Assembly: GCA_003648875.1 (NCBI GenBank)
Contig: QMQC01000058.1
Span: 1-8,542, forward strand
DNA length: 8,542 nucleotides
DNA from: Actinomycetota bacterium
GTDB taxonomy: Bacteria > Actinomycetota > Acidimicrobiia > Spongiisociales > UBA5794
Direction of reading: 5' to 3'
Each line of letters begins with the position of its first letter. The first letter of the stretch is position 1. The translations under genes and the position numbers were made by a program. Below the pieces are notes generated by a model. The model made no database searches and was not told the origin of the DNA. It saw only the letters and a program-made list of their open reading frames with translations. This document shows positions 1 to 5,720 of the stretch, piece after piece.

Positions 1-660
1 CTGACGGGTATTGCAGGATTCACCGACACTCTTGCCGAGTCCTGGATGGCGCTGCCCCCTGATGAGGTCGACGAGTTCCTCAGAATCATGCGCGAAGAGA
101 ACGCACACCTTTCGAACCTTGTTGAGGACATTCTGGTGATCCCTCGTCTCGAGGCCGGCCAGTTGCGACTTGACCCTGACGAGTTCGATCTCGCAACAGA
201 GGCACACGCGGTCGCATCGATGATCTTCGAAGACCGGGCATTTTCGGTGTCCATCCCAGCGAACATAGCCGTTCGAACCGACCGAACGAGACTCAGACAG
301 ATCCTTCGAAACCTGCTCGAGAACGCCAAGAAGTACGGAGGCGATGAGGTGCTCATCTCAGGCGAGCTCTCAGCGTCGGGCATGTACAAGGTTGAAGTGT
401 CGGACAACGGATCCGGCATCGACGAGAACGATCGTGATCGCATCTTCAAGCACTTCGAACAGCTCTCCACCGGGAGTGCTCGCCTCCAACAGGGCGTCGG
501 CCTTGGTCTTCCGATCGCAAAGATGTTGTCAACTGCAATGGGAGGCGATCTCTGGTACGAGGAGAGATTCCCAACGGGTGCCAGGTTCTGCTTCTCGGTC
601 AGGCTCGCAGAGGCCGTGGACGACCAAGATTCTCCCGAAGCGGAGCACGCCAACGCATAG
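1..660 (+). CDS. Sensor histidine kinase, C-terminal part (5' end outside window)
   Basis: The reading frame is open from base 1, giving 219 residues. The ATG at 46 is internal and is not the start. The first residues (LTGIAGFTDTL) are what normally follows the phospho-accepting H-box (HELRTP), so the histidine lies just upstream of the window. After the dimerisation helices comes an ATP-binding HATPase_c domain: an N-box around residues 104-113 (NLLENAKKY), a G1 box DNGSGI at about 135-140, an F-box IFKHFEQ, and a G2 box GVGLGLPI. The protein would autophosphorylate and pass the phosphate to a response regulator that is not in the window. It ends in a short acidic tail. The sensor region and the signal cannot be known from here. 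The next gene starts 17 nt downstream but has its own promoter-like element, so co-transcription is not required. Confidence 0.93.
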   Translation: MTGIAGFTDTLAESWMALPPDEVDEFLRIMREENAHLSNLVEDILVIPRLEAGQLRLDPDEFDLATEAHAVASMIFEDRAFSVSIPANIAVRTDRTRLRQILRNLLENAKKYGGDEVLISGELSASGMYKVEVSDNGSGIDENDRDRIFKHFEQLSTGSARLQQGVGLGLPIAKMLSTAMGGDLWYEERFPTGARFCFSVRLAEAVDDQDSPEAEHANA

Positions 661-664
661 CAGG

Positions 665-670
665 TAGTCT
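665..670 (+). promoter_or_regulatory. Putative -10 box of a leaderless epimerase transcript
   Basis: TAGTCT fits the TAnnnT -10 pattern and ends 7 nt before the ATG at 678. There is no Shine-Dalgarno-like sequence between them. This spacing would place the transcription start on or next to the A of the start codon. No convincing -35 box was identified, so this rests on spacing and pattern only. Confidence 0.4.
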
Positions 671-677
671 TGCCCCG

Positions 678-1088
678 ATGCTGGCCTACAACATCCACCA
701 CGTCGCCATCGCCGTCGAGGACCTCGACAAGGCCATTGCGGGGTTCGAATCCCGGTATAACGTCACACCGATATCGCGCGAGATCATAGAAGATCAGGGT
801 GTACGCGAAGCAATGATCGCCATCGGCGGATCACACATTCAACTGCTCGAACCACTCTCACCCGAGTCACCTGTCGGTCGTTTTCTGAGTCGAAACGGCG
901 AAGGAATGCATCACCTCGCCTTTGCCGTCCAAGACATCGAAGCAGCATTGACCCACCTCAAGAACTCGGGAGCACGATTGATCGACGAGACACCACGACT
1001 CGGTGGCGGCGGACACAGGATCGCCTTCGTTCATCCAGCGGAGCTTGCGGGTACGCTCGTGGAACTGGTTGAGGTGGGCAATGGCTGA
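678..1088 (+). CDS. mce: Methylmalonyl-CoA epimerase (VOC superfamily)
   Basis: This 136-residue protein has the usual length of the family. It would interconvert (2S)- and (2R)-methylmalonyl-CoA, linking propionyl-CoA carboxylase to methylmalonyl-CoA mutase in the cytosol. It shows two paired vicinal-oxygen-chelate modules. The expected metal ligands are visible: His8 (HVAIAV), Gln55 (HIQLLEP), His79 (GMHHLAFAV) and Glu129 (LVELVE). Glu44 in VREAMIAIG is the likely second catalytic carboxylate; these assignments follow the known epimerase pattern. The ATG at 678 gives the standard N-terminus (NIHHVAIAVEDL), and no ribosome binding site precedes it. The 3' end overlaps the next gene by 8 nt, indicating coupled translation. 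Glyoxalase and dioxygenase relatives share the fold, but the motif set and the thiolase neighbourhood favour epimerase. Confidence 0.93.
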   Translation: MLAYNIHHVAIAVEDLDKAIAGFESRYNVTPISREIIEDQGVREAMIAIGGSHIQLLEPLSPESPVGRFLSRNGEGMHHLAFAVQDIEAALTHLKNSGARLIDETPRLGGGGHRIAFVHPAELAGTLVELVEVGNG

Positions 1089-1308
1089 ACACATCGAGAT
1101 CACCGGCGGAGCAGGGCCTGAGGAGACGGCAGCAATTGCCGCTGTGGTCGCATCGATCGAGAACGAGGAGAGGCTTGCCTCCGCGGTGCGACCCAAACCG
1201 ATTCATCAGAGCCAATGGATCCAATCAGGACGATCCGCAAAGCACCTCACTCCGACAGGTCCGAAGGATCCTGTCAAGGACGCCGCACCGTCAACGCGCG
1301 AAACCTAG
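1081..1308 (+). CDS. accE: Acyl-CoA carboxylase epsilon subunit-like protein
   Basis: This is a 75-residue protein. The frame is open further upstream (ATG at 1003), but the ATG at 1081 is the better start: GAGGTGGG at 1071-1078 is a good ribosome binding site, and the family motif begins directly after it. The N-terminal stretch ITGGAGPEETAAIAAVVAS (residues 7-25) matches the actinobacterial ACC epsilon pattern (ITGxPTPEELAAL followed by an Ala-rich helix). A later single Trp (W46) before a basic SGR is also typical. Known epsilon subunits stabilise and activate AccA/AccD acyl-CoA carboxylases, mostly propionyl- and acetyl-CoA carboxylases. Epsilon genes usually sit beside accD; here the gene sits between epimerase and thiolase and overlaps the epimerase stop. 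The tail (residues 50-75) is low-complexity and polar. The call rests on a short motif in a poorly conserved family. Confidence 0.72.
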   Translation: MAEHIEITGGAGPEETAAIAAVVASIENEERLASAVRPKPIHQSQWIQSGRSAKHLTPTGPKDPVKDAAPSTRET

Positions 1309-1312
1309 CTCG

Positions 1313-1349
1313 AATCGGCGGCTGCCCTGGGTCGGATGCCGATTACCAT
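1313..1349 (+). promoter_or_regulatory. Possible promoter/operator before the thiolase gene
   Basis: The 69-nt gap between the epsilon-like gene and the thiolase contains an inverted repeat, AATCGGC (1313-1319) and GCCGATT (1338-1344), with an 18-nt spacer. Its right arm runs into TACCAT (1344-1349), a TAnnnT -10-like hexamer that would start transcription about 20 nt before the ATG. No T-run follows, so an operator fits better than a terminator. No clear -35 box is visible. Confidence 0.3.
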
Positions 1350-1377
1350 CTGAGCTTCGCCAACAGATGAGGACGCC

Positions 1378-2556
1378 ATGAACCCTGTGATCTGTTCGAT
1401 CGCGCGAACGCCGATCGGTCGCTTCAGCGGCGACTTTGCACCACTTTCCGCAATGGATCTTGGTGGTACCGCCATCCAGGGAGCCCTCGACAGAGCTGGA
1501 CTCGATCCCGACCAAGTGGATGAAGTTCTCTTTGGTCACGTGATCCAAGCCGGTCAGGGTCAGATAACGGCTCGCCAAGCCGCAGTGAACGCCGGCATAC
1601 CGATGACCGTGCCGGCGACAACCATCAACAAAGTGTGCCTGTCTGGGCTGACGGCGATCCAGGAAGCCGCAAACCATGTCAGGCTCAAGGAATCCACTTT
1701 TGTCGTAGCGGGTGGGATGGAGTCGATGACAAACGCTCCTTATCTCCTTCCGGATGCCCGATCTGGGCTCAGAATGGGTGACCGAACCATCGTTGACTCA
1801 CTGACTCACGACGGCCTGTTCTGCGCATTTGACACATGCATGATGGGGGAGTCGTCAGACCTTCGAAACGAACAGCTGGACATCAACCGAGCGACTCAGG
1901 ATGCCTGGTCCGCTGAATCCCACGCCCGTGCTTTGAAAGCAACAGAATCGGGAGCGTTCGCAGAAGAGATCATTCCGGTTGAGGTGCGACAACGGAGGCG
2001 TGACCCCATCGTGGTGACAAGGGATGGCGGAATCAGGCCCGGAACGACCACCGAATCCCTCGGCAAGCTGAGACCCGCGTTTGCCAGCAGCGGAACGATC
2101 ACCGCAGGAAACGCAAGCCAGATCTCAGACGGCGCAGCTGCGGTCGTTGTCGCCAACCGCGCTGCCGCAGAGGCAGCGGGACTACCGATAGTTGCCGAGA
2201 TCGTCGCATACGGTCAGATCGCTGGTCCAGACGCCACACTCCATGAAAGACCTGCACAAGCTCTGAACGTCGCCCTCAAGCGGGCTTCACTCGAGATCGA
2301 CGACATCGACCTGTTCGAGATCAATGAGGCTTTCGCTTCCGTGGCGATGTGGTCGACACAGATGCTCGGGATCGACCACGCAAAGGTCAACGTGCACGGC
2401 GGAGCGGTTGCTCTCGGGCACCCGTTGGGAGCGACAGGCGCCCGTATCGTCGTAACGCTCATCAACGCCCTCAGAACAACCGGCGGTAGCCTCGGGGGGG
2501 CAGCTCTGTGCGGTGGCGGGGGCCAAGGAGACGCCCTTATCGTGAGGATGGTGTGA
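1378..2556 (+). CDS. atoB: Acetyl-CoA C-acetyltransferase (thiolase)
   Basis: This 392-residue protein is full length for a biosynthetic-type thiolase. It would condense two acetyl-CoA to acetoacetyl-CoA or catalyse the reverse cleavage. The catalytic set is complete: nucleophile Cys87 in NKVCLSG, Asn315 in the NEAF motif, His348 in GHPLGATGAR, and the second Cys378 in ALCGGGGQG. The last two match the numbering of the Zoogloea enzyme. The ATG at 1378 has a good ribosome binding site (GATGAGGA) just upstream. Proximity to methylmalonyl-CoA epimerase recalls the mycobacterial Rv1322A-fadA4 pair. It is followed one base later by glpX, indicating an operon. The exact substrate chain length cannot be read from the sequence; a beta-ketothiolase for propionyl-CoA or longer substrates is possible. 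A run of seven G at 2494-2500 lies in frame and does not disrupt the gene. Confidence 0.94.
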   Translation: MNPVICSIARTPIGRFSGDFAPLSAMDLGGTAIQGALDRAGLDPDQVDEVLFGHVIQAGQGQITARQAAVNAGIPMTVPATTINKVCLSGLTAIQEAANHVRLKESTFVVAGGMESMTNAPYLLPDARSGLRMGDRTIVDSLTHDGLFCAFDTCMMGESSDLRNEQLDINRATQDAWSAESHARALKATESGAFAEEIIPVEVRQRRRDPIVVTRDGGIRPGTTTESLGKLRPAFASSGTITAGNASQISDGAAAVVVANRAAAEAAGLPIVAEIVAYGQIAGPDATLHERPAQALNVALKRASLEIDDIDLFEINEAFASVAMWSTQMLGIDHAKVNVHGGAVALGHPLGATGARIVVTLINALRTTGGSLGGAALCGGGGQGDALIVRMV

Positions 2557-2557
2557 C

Positions 2558-3544
2558 ATGCCGGTAGCCGACTATCTCCCCGAACGAAACCTTGCCCTCG
2601 AATTGGTTCGTGTGACCGAGGCCGCCGCGATCTCTGCCGCACGTGAACAGGGACGCGGCGACAAGGAGGCGGTTGACCAGGCCGCTGTGGACGCGATGCG
2701 CCTGGTGCTCTCCCGTACGGATCTCGATGGCGTCGTCGTTATCGGAGAAGGAGAGAAGGACGAGGCACCGATGCTCTACAACGGTGAAGTTGTGGGAAAC
2801 GGCCGGCCTCCCCTGGTCGACGTCGCTGTCGATCCTGTCGACGGAACTCGTCTGACGGCCGAGGGCCGAGGTGGTGCTCTTGCGGTGATCGCTCTCGCTG
2901 AGCGAGGATCGATGTATTCACCGGGAAGTCTTGTGTACATGGACAAACTCGCAGTCGGCGAAGACGCCGCAGGTACCGTTGACATCGAGGCTCCCGTGGA
3001 ATACAACCTCAAGCAGGTTGCAAAGGCGAACGGCAAGGACATAGGCGAGGTCACTGCCGTGATCCTTGAGCGTCCCAGGAACGACGACTACGTCAGACAG
3101 GTCAGAGAAGCCGGTGCGCGCATCTCACTCATCGGTGATGGCGACATCCAGGGGGCGATCACCACGGCGATCCGCGACAACGGCATCGACATCATGTTCG
3201 GCATCGGCGGTTCGCCTGAGGCCGTGACGGCGGCGTGCGCAATGGCTGCTCTCCGGGGCGAGATCCAATGCAAGCTGTGGCCACGCGACGATTCCGAACG
3301 TGACTACGCCAGCGAGAACGGACATGATCTCACGCAGGTGCTCACCACGAGAGACCTCGTGGACTCAGATAACACGTTCTTTGCAGCGACGGGAGTCACG
3401 ACCGGAGCCCTGCTCCGGGGTGTCCGATTCGGGGGCATCCACACTTCGACTCACTCAGTGATCATGCGATCCGAATCGGGAACCGTCCGATTTGTCGAAG
3501 CTGACCACCGTGTCGAGTGGGTCGAAGGCGAGATCAAGGCTTGA
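2558..3544 (+). CDS. glpX: Fructose-1,6-bisphosphatase class II
   Basis: This is a 328-residue GlpX-type phosphatase. It would hydrolyse fructose 1,6-bisphosphate to fructose 6-phosphate in gluconeogenesis, and it is the usual FBPase in actinobacteria. The metal-binding residues expected from E. coli GlpX are present: Asp35 in GRGDKE, Glu64 in VIGEGEKDEAPML, Asp92 in DPVDGTR and Glu221 in GIGGSPEAV. The catalytic core is therefore intact. The ATG at 2558 lies one base after the thiolase stop, with GAGG at 2544-2547 inside the thiolase end as the likely ribosome binding site, so translation is probably coupled. Some members also act on sedoheptulose 1,7-bisphosphate; nothing in this window (no Calvin-cycle or ribulose monophosphate genes) points that way. 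The gene converges on a minus-strand gene only 35 nt downstream. Confidence 0.96.
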   Translation: MPVADYLPERNLALELVRVTEAAAISAAREQGRGDKEAVDQAAVDAMRLVLSRTDLDGVVVIGEGEKDEAPMLYNGEVVGNGRPPLVDVAVDPVDGTRLTAEGRGGALAVIALAERGSMYSPGSLVYMDKLAVGEDAAGTVDIEAPVEYNLKQVAKANGKDIGEVTAVILERPRNDDYVRQVREAGARISLIGDGDIQGAITTAIRDNGIDIMFGIGGSPEAVTAACAMAALRGEIQCKLWPRDDSERDYASENGHDLTQVLTTRDLVDSDNTFFAATGVTTGALLRGVRFGGIHTSTHSVIMRSESGTVRFVEADHRVEWVEGEIKA

Positions 3545-3545
3545 G

Positions 3546-3610
3546 GAACGACTGCCGACACAAGCCAGTCGACTGTCGTTCATCCCTCGTCGTTCATCGT
3601 CAGTCGTTCG
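3546..3610. repeat. Degenerate heptamer repeats at a convergent gene junction
   Basis: From 3569 to 3610 the sequence falls into six consecutive 7-nt units beginning with TC: TCGACTG, then TCGTTCA twice with TCCCTCG between them, then TCGTCAG and TCGTTCG. Upstream, GAACGACTG (3546-3554) is the exact reverse complement of CAGTCGTTC (3601-3609). A perfect 10-nt palindrome, CAGTCGACTG, sits at 3566-3575. The array fills the intergenic space after glpX and encodes the last residues (ERLTMNDEG) of the minus-strand glycosyltransferase. It could fold as a hairpin for both converging transcripts, but no T-run is present, so a terminator role is only possible. Confidence 0.6.
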
Positions 3611-4680
3611 ATGGCTTCGTCGTAGAGGGGGGAAATGTTCTCCCACGAGAACTCCCTTGCCGCCGCGGATACAGCCCGATCCGGTTCACGTCCAAATGCG
3701 GACACCATCTGCTCAGCGGCTTCGCCGGGTGAGTCGTACAGACAGCTCGCAGGGTCGGCTGCGAAGTCTGCGATTCGTTCGGGGTATACAAGCCGATTGG
3801 GGAACACGGGGTGCGCACCGGCGGCGACAGCTTCGGTAACACCGATCCCAAAGAATTCCTGGTGTGCAGTGGACAAGACCACCGAGGCCTCGTTGAGCAA
3901 CCCAACGTAACGATCGCGCTCCACCCATCCCGAATGCACAAGACGATCGCCGAGCATGTCCGTGATCTCTCCGTAGACAGCAGGAACCGATACGAAGACC
4001 TCACCACACATCGCCATCGAGAAGTCGACATCGGATGCGATAAGGCATTCGACTATCGACTTGAGCTCGTCTGGACCCTTGTCGTGTTCCCATCGCTGAC
4101 TCCAAAGGATCAGCGGCGGTCGGTCGCCACGATCAGGCAATCTGCCGAGACCGGTCACGTCGATACCGACCGGGAGAACAATGCTCGCATCGATCACGTC
4201 GGCGACCTTCTCGACGTGCTTGTGTTCTGGGAACGAATTGAGGAACCGCTGAGCCTCATCCCTGAAGATCGAGCGGTGAAACTCGGAATTGAAGACCACC
4301 AAATCCGACGTTGCTGCGCTCGTCCAGTTCTTCATCTGATAAGTGGCATCTGGCTTGTCCGCCGGTGACAGCGGATAGGTGAACTGACTCTCGTGAAAGT
4401 AGACCGCAATGGGCACACCAGCTGCCATGTGTCGGATTGCTCCGGCGAACGCTGCAACGTTCATCATCGACGATGCAAGGATCGCGTCGGGTGGGCCATT
4501 GATCACGATGTCTTCTGCGAGCCCATCGGCAAGAGTGAGAAACGCCCCGTGCATCCGCCACTTCCAGAACCGCGCCGGATGCGTGATCATCGTCACCTCA
4601 TGCCCTGATGATGCGGAGTAGCCGTCGGCCCACGCCTGATGCGATCCTCCGTAATACGGCTCGACGAGTGCGATCCTCAT
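3580..4680 (-). CDS. Glycosyltransferase, tRNA-queuosine alpha-mannosyltransferase (QTMAN/GTDC1) family
   Basis: This is a 366-residue GT4-type (GT-B fold) glycosyltransferase. The N-terminal half carries the pattern of the former DUF3524 domain, which typifies animal GTDC1/QTMAN: EPYYGGSHQAW (7-17), FWKWRMHG (38-45), ASSMMN (69-74), YFHESQFTYP (94-103) and VVFNSEFHRSIF (128-139). The C-terminal nucleotide-sugar half has LWSQRWEHDKGPDE (192-205) and EFFGIGVTEAVAAGAHPVFP (275-294), again as in GTDC1. The animal enzyme transfers mannose to the queuosine at the wobble base of tRNA-Asp. By homology this protein may glycosylate queuosine, but the bacterial substrate is inferred. No signal peptide or membrane segment is seen, consistent with a cytosolic tRNA enzyme. 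Its ATG overlaps the recR stop by one base (TGATG), so it is translationally coupled as the third gene of ybaB-recR. The last nine codons lie in a heptamer repeat array. A lipid or exopolysaccharide glycosyltransferase is the alternative. Confidence 0.82.
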   Translation of the reverse strand: MRIALVEPYYGGSHQAWADGYSASSGHEVTMITHPARFWKWRMHGAFLTLADGLAEDIVINGPPDAILASSMMNVAAFAGAIRHMAAGVPIAVYFHESQFTYPLSPADKPDATYQMKNWTSAATSDLVVFNSEFHRSIFRDEAQRFLNSFPEHKHVEKVADVIDASIVLPVGIDVTGLGRLPDRGDRPPLILWSQRWEHDKGPDELKSIVECLIASDVDFSMAMCGEVFVSVPAVYGEITDMLGDRLVHSGWVERDRYVGLLNEASVVLSTAHQEFFGIGVTEAVAAGAHPVFPNRLVYPERIADFAADPASCLYDSPGEAAEQMVSAFGREPDRAVSAAAREFSWENISPLYDEAIERLTMNDEG

Positions 4681-5273
4681 CAGAGTTCCTGGCGACCCAC
4701 CAGAGCCCTGCCGAGCGTGACTTCGTCCGCGTAGTCGAGGTCTCCACCGACGGGGAGACCGCTTGCAAGTTTTGAAACCTTCACGCCAAGCGGTTTGAGG
4801 AGTTGCGCGAGATACATGGCAGTCGTATCGCCCTCAACTGTCGGATTCGTCGCAGCGATTACCTCGACGACGCCTTCCGTGTCGACGCGAGCCACGAGTT
4901 CACGCATCCTGAGCTGATCCGGCCCGACTCCGTCGTTCGGGGTCCGTGCGCCACCGAGCACGTGATATCGACCCTTGAACAACTGTGTGCGTTCAATGAC
5001 GGGGATGTCCTGCGCACGTTCAACAACGCAGATCGACGAGGTGTCGCGTCGCAGATCAGCACAGATCGTGCACTCTTGTTCAGCGGTCACGTTGAAGCAT
5101 CTATCGCAAAGCCGCACAGACGAACGCATCTCTGAAATCGCGTCAGCAAGCCGAACAGCGTCGGCCTCCTCTGCATTGAGGATGTGGAATGCCAGACGCT
5201 GCGCACTCTTCTGACCGACTCCTGGGAGTCTGGAGAGTTCGTCTATCAAGCGCTGGACGGGGGGCTCGAACAT
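4680..5273 (-). CDS. recR: Recombination mediator protein RecR
   Basis: This 197-residue protein has the normal length and complete domain order. It begins with a helix-hairpin-helix (LPGVGQKSAQRLA, residues 16-28). A four-cysteine zinc finger follows (Cys56, Cys59, Cys68, Cys71). The Toprim domain is carried by residues about 80-175 (RYHVLGG 102-108, NPTVEGDTTA 143-152). The end is the family signature GLPVGGDLDYADEVTLGRAL (172-191). RecR acts with RecO (and RecF) to load RecA onto SSB-coated single-stranded DNA at gaps. The ATG overlaps the ybaB stop by one base, and its own stop overlaps the next start by one base, giving a tightly coupled three-gene operon. The ybaB-recR order is widely conserved. 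Confidence 0.97.
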   Translation of the reverse strand: MFEPPVQRLIDELSRLPGVGQKSAQRLAFHILNAEEADAVRLADAISEMRSSVRLCDRCFNVTAEQECTICADLRRDTSSICVVERAQDIPVIERTQLFKGRYHVLGGARTPNDGVGPDQLRMRELVARVDTEGVVEVIAATNPTVEGDTTAMYLAQLLKPLGVKVSKLASGLPVGGDLDYADEVTLGRALVGRQEL

Positions 5274-5599
5274 CAGCCGAGCATACCGCCAAGATCCATT
5301 CCACCCGCGAGACCACCCATGGTGCTCTCGGCATCGGCACTCATGGCCGCCATCGCCTGATTCACCGCTGCCACGACAAGATCGCCAGCCATCTCGGGAT
5401 CGTCAGGGTCGAGAACGGAAGCTTCGAAGTCGACAGAGAGCAATTCACCTGTTCCCTTGACAACCGCCCTGACGACGCCCCCACCAGCGGTTCCCTCGAA
5501 GGTCTTGTGTGCGAGCCCTTCCTGTGCGTCCATCATCTGCTTCTGCATCTGTTGGGCCTGCTGGATGATCTGTTGCATATCTTTGGGCATTCGACTCAT
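5273..5599 (-). CDS. ybaB: YbaB/EbfC family nucleoid-associated protein
   Basis: This is a 108-residue small DNA-binding protein of the YbaB/EbfC family, whose members form dimers shaped like tweezers and bind DNA. It has the characteristic N-terminal Gln/Met-rich coiled coil (MQQIIQQAQQMQKQM). The core pattern follows: GTAGGGVVRAVVKGTGELLSVDF, here split as GTAGGGVVRA and GELLSVDF, and then the VVAAVNQAM helix. The tail is Gly/Met-rich. A GTG at 5614 would extend it by five residues (MYPPL). I prefer the ATG at 5599 because it lies 6 nt after a TACCCT -10-like box, which would give a leaderless mRNA, and because MSRMPKDMQQ resembles family N-termini; an ATG at 5590 is also possible. No ribosome binding site precedes any of these. 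It is the first gene of ybaB-recR-glycosyltransferase. Confidence 0.93.
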   Translation of the reverse strand: MSRMPKDMQQIIQQAQQMQKQMMDAQEGLAHKTFEGTAGGGVVRAVVKGTGELLSVDFEASVLDPDDPEMAGDLVVAAVNQAMAAMSADAESTMGGLAGGMDLGGMLG

Positions 5600-5605
5600 G
5601 AGGGG

Positions 5606-5611
5606 AGGGTA
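5606..5611 (-). promoter_or_regulatory. Putative -10 box of leaderless ybaB operon
   Basis: On the minus strand TACCCT matches TAnnnT and is separated by exactly 6 nt from the ATG whose A is at 5599. The intervening bases are pyrimidine-rich with no Shine-Dalgarno, fitting a leaderless transcript for the whole ybaB-recR-glycosyltransferase operon. A possible -35 (TTGCGA, plus-strand 5632-5637) lies 20 nt away, longer than usual. Confidence 0.4.
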
Positions 5612-5678
5612 CACAGCCCCCGATTGTCGGATCGCAATCAGAAAGCGGAGGACGAACCCCGCCCCGAAGGCATTGAGC

Positions 5679-5716
5679 TGTCGACTGTGAACTCCTTCGA
5701 ACTGTCTACTGTTCGG
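5679..5716 (+). repeat. Degenerate heptamer repeats in the ybaB/dnaX divergent promoter
   Basis: The 121-bp region between the divergent ybaB and dnaX starts contains 7-nt units: TGTCGAC (5679-5685), TGTGAAC (5686-5692), a 10-nt spacer, TGTCTAC (5703-5709) and TGTTCGG (5710-5716). Their shape resembles the units inside dnaX (CGTCAAC/CGTGAAC). CGAAC (5698-5702) and GTTCG (5711-5715) form an inverted repeat around the putative dnaX -10 box. The rest of the region (5615-5678) shows nothing I can name. Confidence 0.5.
5707..5712 (+). promoter_or_regulatory. Putative -10 box of leaderless dnaX transcript
   Basis: TACTGT fits TAnnnT and ends 8 nt before the dnaX ATG at 5721; no Shine-Dalgarno lies between. 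The box is built from two heptamer repeat units and is flanked by the CGAAC/GTTCG inverted repeat, so a repressor or other factor could act there. No clear -35 box was found. Confidence 0.35.
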
Positions 5717-5720
5717 TCCG

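Noticed and set aside
46..660. ATG at 46 as a gene start
   Set aside because: The frame is open to base 1 and the residues before the ATG continue the histidine kinase dimerisation helix, so the gene is simply cut by the window edge.
2494..2500. Run of seven G in the thiolase gene as a frameshift or phase-variation site
   Set aside because: The frame is intact on both sides and the region encodes the conserved Gly-rich segment before Cys378; nothing suggests a variant form.
3811..4368. A 185-codon plus-strand frame opposite the glycosyltransferase
   Set aside because: The minus-strand frame has conserved glycosyltransferase motifs throughout; this one is a shadow.
5600..5614. GTG at 5614 as the ybaB start
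   Set aside because: It would add five residues not typical of the family and would place the likely -10 box inside the coding sequence.
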